From: Sedimentisphaerales bacterium
GTDB taxonomy: Bacteria > Planctomycetota > Phycisphaerae > Sedimentisphaerales > Anaerobacaceae
Direction of reading: 5' to 3'
Assembly: GCA_016931715.1 (NCBI GenBank)
Contig: JAFGEF010000089.1
Coordinates: forward strand, 1-64,000
Length of the DNA stretch: 64,000 nucleotides
Each line of letters begins with the position of its first letter. The stretch's first letter is position 1. The notes under the pieces are model-generated. The model made no database searches. It was not told the origin of the DNA and saw only the letters and a program-made list of their open reading frames with translations. This document shows positions 8,435 through 17,807 of this stretch, in pieces. Made by a program: the position numbers and the translations under genes.

Positions 8435-10888
8435 ATGACAAGCTCAAAACATTCTCGATTGTCATTTCTCCTGGTTATCTGCTTTTTAACTTCAAGTCAC
8501 GCAACAGCACAAAATCGGCAGATAATTCCTTTTGACTCCGGCTGGAAGTTTATTTCAGGCGACCAGGAAAATGCACAGGAAGCAAAATTCGATGACAGCA
8601 CATGGAGAAATTTGAATCTTCCGCATGATTGGAGTATCGAAGGACCATTTTTACAAAATGCACCAAGCGGCGGAGGAGGAGGATACGCACCAACAGGAAT
8701 AGGCTGGTATCGTAAACATTTCACAATACAAAAAAACACAAAAGAACATATCTGGATAGAATTTGACGGAGTTTTTGAAAACAGCTCTATCTGGCTCAAC
8801 GGGAAGTTCCTTGGCAAGAGACCCTATGGCTACATCAGCTTCCATTATGATTTGACGGAACACTTGCTTAATGACGAAAACGTTATTGCAGTCAAAGCGG
8901 ATAATTCCAACCAGCCGAACAGCAGATGGTACTCCGGCTCCGGAATATATCGTCATGTGCGTCTTGTTAAAACAAATGCCTTGCATATAGCGCATTGGGG
9001 CACATACATAACTGCTCCCGAAGTATCTGAGGAATCTGCCTCTGTCTCGATAATAACAACGATTGTCAATGAAGACACAACACCAATGAAATCAGTTATT
9101 TTGCGAACGATTCTTCTCGATAACAACGGAAACGAAGCCGGAAAATCTGAGTCAAAGGTCACAATCGAACCTATGACGCACAGAGATATTGAACAAAAAA
9201 CAGAAATCAAATCGCCCAAATTGTGGTCCATTGAAAATCCGAACCTTTATTCCGTTCGAAGCGAAATAGCGATAAATAATTCGCTGCTGGATGATTATAT
9301 AACGACTGTTGGAATCAGAAAAATTGAATATGATGTAAATCGCGGTTTTCTTCTAAACAACAAACACGTGAAAATGCACGGTGTAAATCTGCACCACAAC
9401 GGAGGCTCTGTAGGAGCGGCTGTACCAAAGCATGTATGGAAACGCAGACTTGAGATTCTAAAAGAAATGGGCTGCAACGCCATAAGGACATCTCATAATC
9501 CCCCTGCCCCGGAATTTTTAGATCTCTGTGATGAACTCGGCTTTCTCGTCATGGATGAGGCTTTTGACGAATGGACAATCGGAAAAGTCGCGAACGGATA
9601 TAATAAATATTTTGCCGAATGGTCGGAGCGTGATTTGACAGATTTTATACGCCGCGACCGCAATCACCCCTCGGTTGTAATGTGGAGCGTTGGCAATGAG
9701 GTTCGAGAGCAGCCCCGCCCGGATGGATTCGAGGTACTAAGAAAGCTTGCTGATATTGCTCATCGAGAAGATATTACAAGACCAATCACTCAGGGCTGTG
9801 ATAATATCGCCGCAGACGGAGGCTCAACTACTCAGGAATTTCTTGAACTGCTCGACATTGTCGGATACAACTATGTTGACCGCTGGCATGAACGACGAGA
9901 ATTGTTCTTCAGCATTGACCGTCATGAAAATCCCGACTGGAAAATGATTGGTACTGAAAGCGCAAACATTTATGGTGTTCGCGACTCGTATTCGCTGGGC
10001 AGAAATGAAAATACTGTTCAGGCAAATTATACTTCGAGCATGATTCGAGTCGAGCAGTTATGGAAGTTTGTTCACCTTTATGATTATGTCATCGGCGATT
10101 TCATGTGGACTGGTATCGATTATCTTGGCGAATCATTCTGGCCGGGCAGAGGTGCAAGCAGCGGCGTACTTGACACGTGCGGCTTTACAAAAGACAGCTA
10201 TTACTTCTACCAGAGCCAGTGGACTGACAAACCCATGATTCACATATTCCCCCACTGGAACTGGCCCGGACGCGAAGGTCAGTTTATACCGGTTCTTGCT
10301 TATACAAATTGCGATACAGTCGAGCTTTATTTGAATGACAAACTTATCGGCATAAAAAGTCTCGAATTTCCAAGACAGGGCAACTCTGGAAGCTGGATGA
10401 GATATGCAAATCCCGTTGTCAACGCTGCTACAGCAGACCTTCATCTTTCGTGGGATGTACCCTATGAGCCTGGCGTGTTAAAAGCAATAGGCAAAAAAAA
10501 TAACCGCGTAGTCTGCACAGAGGAAGTCCGTACCGCAGGTGATGCAAGTGCAATTCGACTTATACCTGATAGCAATTCGATATCGACAAATCGTGACATT
10601 GCACATGTGAGAGTCGAAATAGTTGATTCCAAAGGCCTTGTCGTTCCCGCAGCGAATAATCTTGTGACTTTTAACGTTAAGGGACAGGGGAAAATTATTG
10701 CCGTGGATAACGGCAATACTCAGGATTTGGATTCATTCCAGGCAAGGCAGAGGCGTGCGTTTAACGGCCTTTGCCTGGTGGTACTGGAATCAGATAAGCA
10801 GGGAACAATTGAATTGACGGCAGAATCGGAAGGTCTTAAAACTGCTGCGATTAAAATTGTTGTACAGCCGGAAAATATGTCATTATAA
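8435..10888 (+). CDS. Exported GH2 beta-galactosidase
   Basis: An 817-residue glycoside hydrolase family 2 protein. The signal peptide ends SHATAQ (residues about 1-25). The order is sugar-binding jelly roll (about 27-185, FDSGWKFISGD, LNLPHDWSIEGPF, WYSGSGIYRHV), immunoglobulin-like domain, and TIM barrel with acid/base Glu in MWSVGNEVREQ (near 421) and nucleophile in MIGTESANIYG (near 507). A DUF4982-like and a further beta-sandwich domain complete the C-terminus (YEPGVLKAIGKKNNR, RIRL-type strands). A GGGGG run near residue 77 (SGGGGGYAPTG) sits in a loop. The start has the ribosome site AAAGGGAAAATA. It probably removes galactose from oligosaccharides released by the GH53 enzyme upstream. 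Substrate choice within GH2 cannot be fixed from sequence alone. Confidence 0.9.
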   Translation: MTSSKHSRLSFLLVICFLTSSHATAQNRQIIPFDSGWKFISGDQENAQEAKFDDSTWRNLNLPHDWSIEGPFLQNAPSGGGGGYAPTGIGWYRKHFTIQKNTKEHIWIEFDGVFENSSIWLNGKFLGKRPYGYISFHYDLTEHLLNDENVIAVKADNSNQPNSRWYSGSGIYRHVRLVKTNALHIAHWGTYITAPEVSEESASVSIITTIVNEDTTPMKSVILRTILLDNNGNEAGKSESKVTIEPMTHRDIEQKTEIKSPKLWSIENPNLYSVRSEIAINNSLLDDYITTVGIRKIEYDVNRGFLLNNKHVKMHGVNLHHNGGSVGAAVPKHVWKRRLEILKEMGCNAIRTSHNPPAPEFLDLCDELGFLVMDEAFDEWTIGKVANGYNKYFAEWSERDLTDFIRRDRNHPSVVMWSVGNEVREQPRPDGFEVLRKLADIAHREDITRPITQGCDNIAADGGSTTQEFLELLDIVGYNYVDRWHERRELFFSIDRHENPDWKMIGTESANIYGVRDSYSLGRNENTVQANYTSSMIRVEQLWKFVHLYDYVIGDFMWTGIDYLGESFWPGRGASSGVLDTCGFTKDSYYFYQSQWTDKPMIHIFPHWNWPGREGQFIPVLAYTNCDTVELYLNDKLIGIKSLEFPRQGNSGSWMRYANPVVNAATADLHLSWDVPYEPGVLKAIGKKNNRVVCTEEVRTAGDASAIRLIPDSNSISTNRDIAHVRVEIVDSKGLVVPAANNLVTFNVKGQGKIIAVDNGNTQDLDSFQARQRRAFNGLCLVVLESDKQGTIELTAESEGLKTAAIKIVVQPENMSL

Positions 10889-10945
10889 TGATGATATATT
10901 TGATTATAAAAACAAAAATGGATAATAGCATAACAAGGAGACATT

Positions 10946-13900
10946 ATGAAAAGCTTTTACGGAAAAAATTTACATAAAACAATAAATAAAAATACAAAGT
11001 GGAAATTCATACCTGTTACTTTGTGTGTCTGTACATTTGCCTCTTTGCTGATTTTCAGCTCCGCAGCAATAGCTGGAGGAACTTCTCCTTCGGATGTCCG
11101 TCAGGAAATAAATTTTAATAAAAACTGGAAGTTTATCAATGGCGAACAGGCCGGCGCCGAAGCAATAACCTTCGATGATTCAGAATGGCAAGCCGTTCGT
11201 TTGCCTCACGACTGGGCTATCGCAGGACCATTCGACGCAAGTGCTGATGGCTCAACAGGCAAACTGCCCTGGAGGGGCGCAGGCTGGTACCGAAAAACAT
11301 TTACCCTTAATGAAGCTGATTCAGGAAAGAGAGTATATTTTAATTTTGACGGAGTAATGGCTTTTCCCAAGGTTTACATTAACGGCCAGTTGGCAGGCCA
11401 GTGGGATTATGGCTATACCCCCTTCTGGATTGATGCTACTAACCACGTAAAATTCGGGCAAAAAAATACTATCGCCGTAATGGTCGATACACGCCGGCAC
11501 AACAGCCGGTGGTATCCCGGTGCAGGAATTTACAGAGACGTAACTATGGTCATCTGCAGTCAGGTGCATGTTGAGCACTGGGGCACCTTTGTTACGGCGC
11601 CTTACGTTTCTGATAAAGCAGCATCAGTGAGAGTGCGCAATACGATAGAAAATCATCTTGAAACTGATTCGCTGGCTGATATCGATGTCGTACTGTTTGC
11701 TCCTGACGGTAAAGAGCTTGTTAAAAAAAGTTCTTATCTTACAGTGCCGGCAGGAGGCTCAAAAGATATAGTATTTTCTTTCAATGTAGATAATCCGCAA
11801 ATATGGGATGTAATCAGCCCGAAATTGTACAGCGCAAAAACGATAGTCAGACTTGGCGAGACAAATGTCGATATAGGAACATCAACATTCGGCATCCGCA
11901 CGTTTGAATTTACTCCTGATAACGGTTTTCAACTTAACGGACGCCGTCTGCAGCTTCATGGCGTATGCCTCCATCATGACCTGGGCCCGCTCGGCTCGGC
12001 TTTCAATATGCGCGCGATGGAACGCGAACTGGAAATTATGAAGGAAATGGGTGTCAACGCGATTCGTACAAGTCATAATCCCCCTGCCAAAGGGCTTATC
12101 GAAATTTGCAATAAAATGGGATTGGTTGTAATTGATGAAGCATTCGATAAATGGGACGGGACTGCCGATCTTATTGGAAATCAAACGTCACTGAAAGAGC
12201 ACGGAGAAAGACATCTTCGAAATCTTGTAATGCGAGATCGAAATAGTCCAAGTGTAATTGTATGGTCTATCGGGAATGAAATAGGCAACCTGTCACGCAG
12301 CAGACCCGGCAATGGAAAGAGCGCTGAAAACGTGACAATGATGAGCGATATCGTGCGTAAATACGATCCGACACGGCCGGTTGGAATTGGAGAGGATAAG
12401 ACAGACAGCGCAAGAGACCTTATTCTCGATTCCCTGGATGTAGTCGGTTTTAATTACAGCAAAAGATATCAGCAGTTCAGGCTGGCAAATCCGAACATAC
12501 CTCTATTTTACAGCGAATCAGCTTCGGCACTAAGCACGCGGGGATTTTATTCGTTCCCTCTCCCGTCCGGTAAAACCCAGTATGACCAGCAGGCACAGCA
12601 GGTCAGCTCTTATGATTTGAATGCCGCAGCATGGTCAGATATTCCTGACGTGGAATTTTTCACTATGGTCGATGACAATTTCCTGGCTGGCGAATTTGTT
12701 TGGACAGGATTCGATTATATCGGCGAGCCTACTCCTTTCACCCGCCAGGCGAAAAGCTCTTATTTTGGAATTGTGGACCTCAGCGGACTTCCAAAGGACA
12801 GATACTATCTGTATCGTAGTCACTGGAGACCTGATACTGCAACTATACATATTCTGCCGCACTGGAACTGGCCTGACAGACTCGGGCAGAATGTTCCGGT
12901 TTTCGTATATACAAATGGAGACTCCGCAGAGCTGTTTCTCAATGGAAAGTCACTTGGAAAAAGAACGAAGAAAACAGAGGTATCACAAAATGTGAATCTT
13001 GTGACCGGCAAGACAGTTCAGGCAAGCTCTCAACAGGGAACCAATACAGGCAGCATGGCTAATGACGGCAATCAAAATACCGCGTGGCGAGCGGAAGGCG
13101 GCGGCAGTCAATGGTGGCAGGTCGATTTGGGAACTGTCATGCCTATCGGGTATTGTTCGATTAGTTTCGCACAGGCACAGTCTCAGGCTCAAACACAGCC
13201 TGCACCAGGCCAGCGCCGCGGATTCGGACAGCCTGCCTCAAATCCGCAATATGTAATTAAGACTTCTTCCGATGGCAATAAATGGCAGGATTTGGCTTCA
13301 AGTCAATCCGATGTACAACCGCAGGGCAGAGCAGGAAGAGGAGGCGGATTCGGGGGTATGGGCGGATTTGGAGGAGGATTTGGGGGAGGCACACGGCACG
13401 AATTTGAAGCAAACGCACGTTACGTACGCATTGAATTCACAAGCTCTCAGGATGGCGTTAACGGCATAAGTGAATTTATACTCAATACGATGTCACCTGA
13501 TAAGGCTTATTATAACGTTACAGGTTTGTATCGATTAATGTGGAACGATGTCACATATGAGCCCGGGCAATTAAAGGTAGTTGCCTATAAAGAGGGCAAA
13601 ACCATCGGCGAAGCCGTTATGAAAACAGCAGGCCAGCCTGCCAAACTCAAACTTACTCCCGATCGTAATGTAATAAAAGCCGATGGCTGCGACCTGTCTT
13701 ATGTGCTTGTCGAAATGATCGATGCAGATGGAAATCTTTGCCCCCTGGCTGATAATACAGTTAATTTCACTGCCGATGGACAGATTGAAATAGCCGCTGT
13801 TGGCAATGGTAATCCGCTTTCAATTGAACCTTTCATGGCAAACAGTAGAAAACTCTTTTACGGCAAGGCAATGTTAATTCTCCGCTCGATTGAAGGCAAG

Positions 13901-13972
13901 ACAGGCAAAGCGACTGTAAAAGCATCTTGTGATGGTTTGCCTGATACGACCGTCACAGTGCAATGTCAGTGA
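10946..13972 (+). CDS. Exported GH2 beta-galactosidase with nested discoidin insert
   Basis: A 1008-residue paralogue of the preceding GH2 gene, 57 bp downstream with the ribosome site AAGGAGACATT. A signal peptide (to about residue 47) is followed by the jelly roll (FNKNWKFING, LPHDWAIAGPF, WYPGAGIYRDV). The barrel has acid/base Glu in VWSIGNEIGN (near 445) and nucleophile in FYSESASALS (near 524). A DUF4982-like domain begins FVYTNGDSAELFLNGKSLG and resumes YEPGQLKVVAYKEG. Between these halves sits a complete F5/8C (discoidin) domain at about 681-845 (TVQASSQ, WWQVDLG, YVRIEFTSS). The first GH2 lacks it. The discoidin domain itself carries two low-complexity inserts: a Gln/Pro/Arg stretch near 750 and a Gly/Phe/Met stretch (GGGFGGMGGFGGGFGGG) near 800. 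The inserts fall between beta strands. Confidence 0.9.
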   Translation: MKSFYGKNLHKTINKNTKWKFIPVTLCVCTFASLLIFSSAAIAGGTSPSDVRQEINFNKNWKFINGEQAGAEAITFDDSEWQAVRLPHDWAIAGPFDASADGSTGKLPWRGAGWYRKTFTLNEADSGKRVYFNFDGVMAFPKVYINGQLAGQWDYGYTPFWIDATNHVKFGQKNTIAVMVDTRRHNSRWYPGAGIYRDVTMVICSQVHVEHWGTFVTAPYVSDKAASVRVRNTIENHLETDSLADIDVVLFAPDGKELVKKSSYLTVPAGGSKDIVFSFNVDNPQIWDVISPKLYSAKTIVRLGETNVDIGTSTFGIRTFEFTPDNGFQLNGRRLQLHGVCLHHDLGPLGSAFNMRAMERELEIMKEMGVNAIRTSHNPPAKGLIEICNKMGLVVIDEAFDKWDGTADLIGNQTSLKEHGERHLRNLVMRDRNSPSVIVWSIGNEIGNLSRSRPGNGKSAENVTMMSDIVRKYDPTRPVGIGEDKTDSARDLILDSLDVVGFNYSKRYQQFRLANPNIPLFYSESASALSTRGFYSFPLPSGKTQYDQQAQQVSSYDLNAAAWSDIPDVEFFTMVDDNFLAGEFVWTGFDYIGEPTPFTRQAKSSYFGIVDLSGLPKDRYYLYRSHWRPDTATIHILPHWNWPDRLGQNVPVFVYTNGDSAELFLNGKSLGKRTKKTEVSQNVNLVTGKTVQASSQQGTNTGSMANDGNQNTAWRAEGGGSQWWQVDLGTVMPIGYCSISFAQAQSQAQTQPAPGQRRGFGQPASNPQYVIKTSSDGNKWQDLASSQSDVQPQGRAGRGGGFGGMGGFGGGFGGGTRHEFEANARYVRIEFTSSQDGVNGISEFILNTMSPDKAYYNVTGLYRLMWNDVTYEPGQLKVVAYKEGKTIGEAVMKTAGQPAKLKLTPDRNVIKADGCDLSYVLVEMIDADGNLCPLADNTVNFTADGQIEIAAVGNGNPLSIEPFMANSRKLFYGKAMLILRSIEGKTGKATVKASCDGLPDTTVTVQCQ

Positions 13973-14020
13973 CAGGAAATAAAAGTGAACATAAATGCCT
14001 GAAGTGTGCTAAAGTGAACT

Positions 14021-14053
14021 AAAGTTAATCCGCCAAAGGCGGACAAAAACTTT
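14021..14053. repeat. Hairpin repeat TCCGCC-AAA-GGCGGA
   Basis: A perfect 6-bp stem with an AAA loop at 14029-14043 is flanked by a second inverted pair, AAAGT and ACTTT. It lies between the second GH2 gene and the cupin gene. The T-run is too weak for a clear terminator. It may still slow transcription, or it may be an interspersed palindrome. Two copies of AAAGTGAAC lie just upstream, at 13982 and 14011. Confidence 0.45.
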
Positions 14054-14107
14054 CTGCATTTTGGTAACTGATAAATGTGTTCTCATATTTTTATCTGGAG
14101 GTACGTT

Positions 14108-15001
14108 ATGTTAAAGCATTTTATTTACAATTCTATATTATGCATGTTTTTTCTTTCGTCTTCGACATTTGCCGCAAAACCTGCTTTCCTGCGAAGAACA
14201 GTTTCCGATGTGAAAGAACAGGCGATTGACATCGGCACCGAAACGGCACACTATAAGCCGTTGTTTGGTCTGGGTGACCCGAATGCTCACGATGTTAACG
14301 CAGTTGCATGTTTTGGCGAATTAACCGTTGATCCCGGCGGAAGCAGCAAGATAGTAAATTATGATAACCAGGAACAGATATATTATATCATTGATGGCAA
14401 CGGTACCCTGATTTATGGCCAGGAAAAAGTCCCTGTTAAAAAAGATGATTTTATGTATCTGCCTGCAGGAGTTGAACATGGAATTTCAAACACATCAAAA
14501 GAGTCTGTCCGATTACTGATTATGGGATATAAAATTCCGGAAGGAACAACAGTGCGCCCGACAGAAAAAATAATGCTTGCAAATGCCGATGATGTGCAGC
14601 TCCAGATTTTAGGTCAGCATGGCCCTACCACGCAATTCAAACTTCTTATGGGGACTACTTTTAGTCAGCGCGACAAGATTGCGGCAGCAAGTCAGGCCAA
14701 CAGCCTCTTTCTCATGGATTTTGCCGCAGGCGGGACCAATATCCCGCACAATCACCCTGTAGAAGAAGAAATCTATTATGTCCTGAAGGGGCATGGTGAC
14801 ATGGTGGCAGGTTCTGATTCAGAGGGGAAAGAGATACGACATCCGTCTAAAGCTGGAGATGCTTTTTACTTTACTCCCGGCACTTTAATTGGTTTTTACA
14901 GTGGTAATACAGACGAAGAGGGACATGCTCAGATTATAGCAATAAGATCAAATCTGCCCGGAAGAGCAGTCAGAGGTGTAAGGGGTATGGGTTCGAGATA
15001 A
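14108..15001 (+). CDS. Exported double-cupin protein
   Basis: I choose the ATG at 14108, preceded by GGAGG at 14097-14101, giving 297 residues. The longer frame upstream adds 11 residues that spoil the signal peptide. After the signal (SSSTFAAKP) come two cupin barrels. The first is at about 65-150 (YDNQEQIYYIIDGNGTL, KDDFMYLPAGVEHGISN). The second is at about 205-285 (GGTNIPHNHPVEEEIYYVLK, GDAFYFTPGTLIGF). The second holds the HxH...E metal triad (H-N-H and EE), while the first lacks the HxH pair. Its neighbours (enolase-superfamily enzyme, glycosidases) suggest sugar or sugar-acid binding or isomerisation. The C-terminus ends GRAVRGVRGMGSR, a mild form of the Gly/Arg signature seen nearby. 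The exact reaction is unknown. Confidence 0.85.
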   Translation: MLKHFIYNSILCMFFLSSSTFAAKPAFLRRTVSDVKEQAIDIGTETAHYKPLFGLGDPNAHDVNAVACFGELTVDPGGSSKIVNYDNQEQIYYIIDGNGTLIYGQEKVPVKKDDFMYLPAGVEHGISNTSKESVRLLIMGYKIPEGTTVRPTEKIMLANADDVQLQILGQHGPTTQFKLLMGTTFSQRDKIAAASQANSLFLMDFAAGGTNIPHNHPVEEEIYYVLKGHGDMVAGSDSEGKEIRHPSKAGDAFYFTPGTLIGFYSGNTDEEGHAQIIAIRSNLPGRAVRGVRGMGSR

Positions 15002-15074
15002 AAACATTTAAAGGCATTATAATATATTTTAGAACTAATGCTTTTTTATTAAAAATTCGATAGGAGCAGACAAC

Positions 15075-16517
15075 ATGAATAGACGTTCATTTCTGAAAAA
15101 GACGACAGGTTTTGCAGGAATGGTTCTGACAGGTCTTGCAATAAATCCAGCCAAAACATTTTCCCGACCATCCGATCTTAAAATAACCGATATTCGCGGC
15201 TGTACAGTTGCGGCTAATTATGACTATCCTATTATAAAGATTTATACAAATCAGGATGTTTATGGTCTTGGAGAGGTTCGAGATGCCGGCTCTTTGACTA
15301 CTGCGCTGATTCTCAAGCCGCTGCTGGTCGGCAAAGACCCTCTTGATATCGAAAGTATTATGGAGACTATAAGACCATGGGCTGGGAATGGACGTCAGGG
15401 AGGAGGTTTTAGCGCTGTCGATATGGCACTGTTCGATATAGCTGGAAAAACGCTGGGAGTTCCATCTTATAAAATACTGGGTCCTAAAATCAGAGACAAA
15501 ATCCCGATCTATGGGGACACTGATGCAAATGAGGACGCTGAGGTTTATGCTGACAGAGCGAAAATCCGTGTTGATAAGTTCAAACTCAAACATCTGAAGA
15601 TGGACCTGCGTCCATGGCTTGTGACAGGCAAGCTCAGTGGTACAAGTGGAACGAGAGGCAGAGGTGGTAGAGGAGGCATGATGGGAGGCGGCATGAGAGG
15701 AACTGCTGCTACTGAAGAGGGTCTAAAGATATGGGGCGAATATGTTCTGGCTGTCAGAGAAGCTATCGGATACGACATAACATTGGGCGCTGATCACTTT
15801 GGCTCGATGACTGTAGAATCAGGCATTGCGCTGGGTGAGTTTATGGCTCAACCTCAATATCACCTCGAATACATAGAAGACGTAATCGGTTATGGCGGAC
15901 AGAATGCCGTAGAACGTAACAAACAACTTTGCGAAGGCTCCGCGACTCCATCTCTTGGTTTCGAAGACCTTTTCAGCTTCGAAGGTTACAAGCCCTTTAT
16001 AAATCAGGGCGCAATAGATATCACTCACTGTGACATGTTGACATCGGGCGGACTTCTTGAAACAAAGAGAATATGTGACTATGCATATAGATATGGAGTC
16101 AAAACAATGTTTCACTGTGCATGTTCGCCGGTAGGCGCTATGGCCAGTGTTCATTGTGCCTGTACAATTCCAGACTTCATTTCCATGGAAAATCATGCTA
16201 TGGATATGCCATGGTGGGACGATCTTGTAACAGGAGTCCCGAAGCCGTTGATTCAGGATGGATGCTATACTGTTCCTGAAAGGCCTGGATTGGGTATCGA
16301 GCTTAATGATGAGGTCGTCAGGAAATATCTGAGGGAGCCGGAATATCTCGCAAAAACAGGTTATTTTGAACCGACTCCTGAGTTTGACAAGCCTGTCGCT
16401 CTGGATGACGCGCAAGCAAGAAGAATGATAATGGGCGGCGGATCCCGCGGAATGGCCGGGCCTTGGTGGCACCTCAATGAAGATGGAGAAATGGTGTACG
16501 AAGCAAGCGCAAGATAA
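15075..16517 (+). CDS. Tat-exported enolase-superfamily (mandelate racemase-like) enzyme
   Basis: A 480-residue protein with a twin-arginine signal (NRRSFLKK then a hydrophobic stretch) and ribosome site AGGAG. The MR/MLE capping domain (about 35-150) precedes a barrel with a KHLKMDL base motif (near 175) and metal ligands in LGADHFGS, YIEDVIG and FEDLFS. A late catalytic segment reads KTMFHCACSP (near 350). This resembles sugar-acid dehydratases such as galactonate or gluconate types, so dehydration of an aldonic or uronic acid is plausible. An insert, RGRGGRGGMMGGGMRG (about 195-212), interrupts the barrel between the base strand and the first metal ligand. Export of this family is unusual, since most members are cytoplasmic. 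It follows the cupin gene by 73 bp and is probably in the same operon. Confidence 0.87.
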   Translation: MNRRSFLKKTTGFAGMVLTGLAINPAKTFSRPSDLKITDIRGCTVAANYDYPIIKIYTNQDVYGLGEVRDAGSLTTALILKPLLVGKDPLDIESIMETIRPWAGNGRQGGGFSAVDMALFDIAGKTLGVPSYKILGPKIRDKIPIYGDTDANEDAEVYADRAKIRVDKFKLKHLKMDLRPWLVTGKLSGTSGTRGRGGRGGMMGGGMRGTAATEEGLKIWGEYVLAVREAIGYDITLGADHFGSMTVESGIALGEFMAQPQYHLEYIEDVIGYGGQNAVERNKQLCEGSATPSLGFEDLFSFEGYKPFINQGAIDITHCDMLTSGGLLETKRICDYAYRYGVKTMFHCACSPVGAMASVHCACTIPDFISMENHAMDMPWWDDLVTGVPKPLIQDGCYTVPERPGLGIELNDEVVRKYLREPEYLAKTGYFEPTPEFDKPVALDDAQARRMIMGGGSRGMAGPWWHLNEDGEMVYEASAR

Positions 16518-16641
16518 ATTCCAAGAATAACAAGTAACATGGATTAAATATATTGAAGAATGAAACTTGTAAATCATATTTATCAAAGGTAAAATTTAAA
16601 ATATTTAATGAATCAATTACAAAAGCTAAAAGGAAACTTAT

Positions 16642-17679
16642 ATGAAAATTTTGTATTTTTGCATATTATTTGTATTGTTCATTTTTATAGCTGCAGCTTC
16701 AAATGCATATGCAGCAACCGACCCAAATACTCTTGATATATACGTTATAGACACCTGCGGTGGTAAAGCCATGATTATCACGACTCCCGATGGTGAAAAG
16801 ATGCTTATTGATGCTGGTTATCCCAGACCGGATAACAGAGATACAAAACGAGTAATTGAAACAGCAAAATCTCTCGGAATAAAGGAATTTGATTACGTCA
16901 TAGCAACACATTATGACACAGACCACTCGGGGAATATTGCTTCCGTTGATGCAAATATTCCGGGTAAAATCTTCTTCGATCATGGTGACCCAATCCCTTC
17001 ATTCGGTAACAGGAGAAACAGGGATTACGATTCCTATATTAACGCAATTGGTGAGCGAAAACGAGTTTCAGTGAAACCGGGTGACACAATCCCCGTAAAA
17101 GGTTTAAAAATAACGGTAGTCACCGCCGGAGGCAATGCAATTACCAAGCCTCTTGAAGGAGCCGGCAAGCCGAATGAGTTCGCAGCAGAAACAAGACCGA
17201 CTGCAAGAGCAGATAATAATATTGGTTCGATAGGACTTTTATACGAGTTTGGAAAATTCAAAATGCTCGACCTGGCTGATTTGCTCGCACCTGTGGAATT
17301 TGATCTAATGTGTCCCGACAATAAAGTTGGCACGGTCGATCTTTTCATGGTGAGTCATCACGGCTTTCAGGTATCAAATTCCAAATTTCTAATTCACGCA
17401 ATCGCCCCCAAAACAGCAATAATGAATAACGGGCCAAGAAAAGGCGGTGAAGCCGTTGTTTATGATATTATCAAAAGCTCTCCCGGAATTCAGGACTTAT
17501 GGCAGCTTCATTATTCATTCGCCGCAGGACAGGAAAAGAATACTCCTGAGCAATTCATTGCAAACATGGAGCAGGAACAACAATGTCAGGGTAAAATGAT
17601 AAAGGTAACTGCAAAAAAAGACGGCTCTTTTACTGTTACTAACTCCAGAAACGATTTTTCAAAAACTTACAATCCATAG
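16642..17679 (+). CDS. Exported metallo-beta-lactamase-fold hydrolase
   Basis: A 345-residue protein with ribosome site AAAAGGAAA. Its signal peptide ends SNAYAA. The metallo-beta-lactamase fold follows, with the first strand LDIYVIDTCGGKAMIITTPD, the metal motif ATHYDTDHSGN (near residue 92), a DLADLL aspartate and a distal SHHGFQVSNS histidine pair (near 236). This subgroup resembles the hydrolase domain of ComEC/Rec2-like proteins but here it is a free exported enzyme. Substrate is unknown: candidates are a lactone, phosphodiester or nucleic acid. Position after the enolase-like gene makes sugar-lactone hydrolysis an attractive guess, without direct support. Confidence 0.82.
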   Translation: MKILYFCILFVLFIFIAAASNAYAATDPNTLDIYVIDTCGGKAMIITTPDGEKMLIDAGYPRPDNRDTKRVIETAKSLGIKEFDYVIATHYDTDHSGNIASVDANIPGKIFFDHGDPIPSFGNRRNRDYDSYINAIGERKRVSVKPGDTIPVKGLKITVVTAGGNAITKPLEGAGKPNEFAAETRPTARADNNIGSIGLLYEFGKFKMLDLADLLAPVEFDLMCPDNKVGTVDLFMVSHHGFQVSNSKFLIHAIAPKTAIMNNGPRKGGEAVVYDIIKSSPGIQDLWQLHYSFAAGQEKNTPEQFIANMEQEQQCQGKMIKVTAKKDGSFTVTNSRNDFSKTYNP

Positions 17680-17807
17680 TATATGCTTATTGCTGTTGAA
17701 TATTGATTGAAGACAGCAATAATACTCGAATATTAGATTTGTTTTGGAAATGAAATGAACATCCCAAATCTAAACTATTAATGTTTGTATGGGGTTTGCT
17801 CGACATG

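Noticed and set aside
15819-16586. A 255-codon open frame on the minus strand opposite the enolase-like gene
   Set aside because: The plus strand has a Tat signal, the family motifs and a ribosome site. The opposite frame is low in protein-like character.
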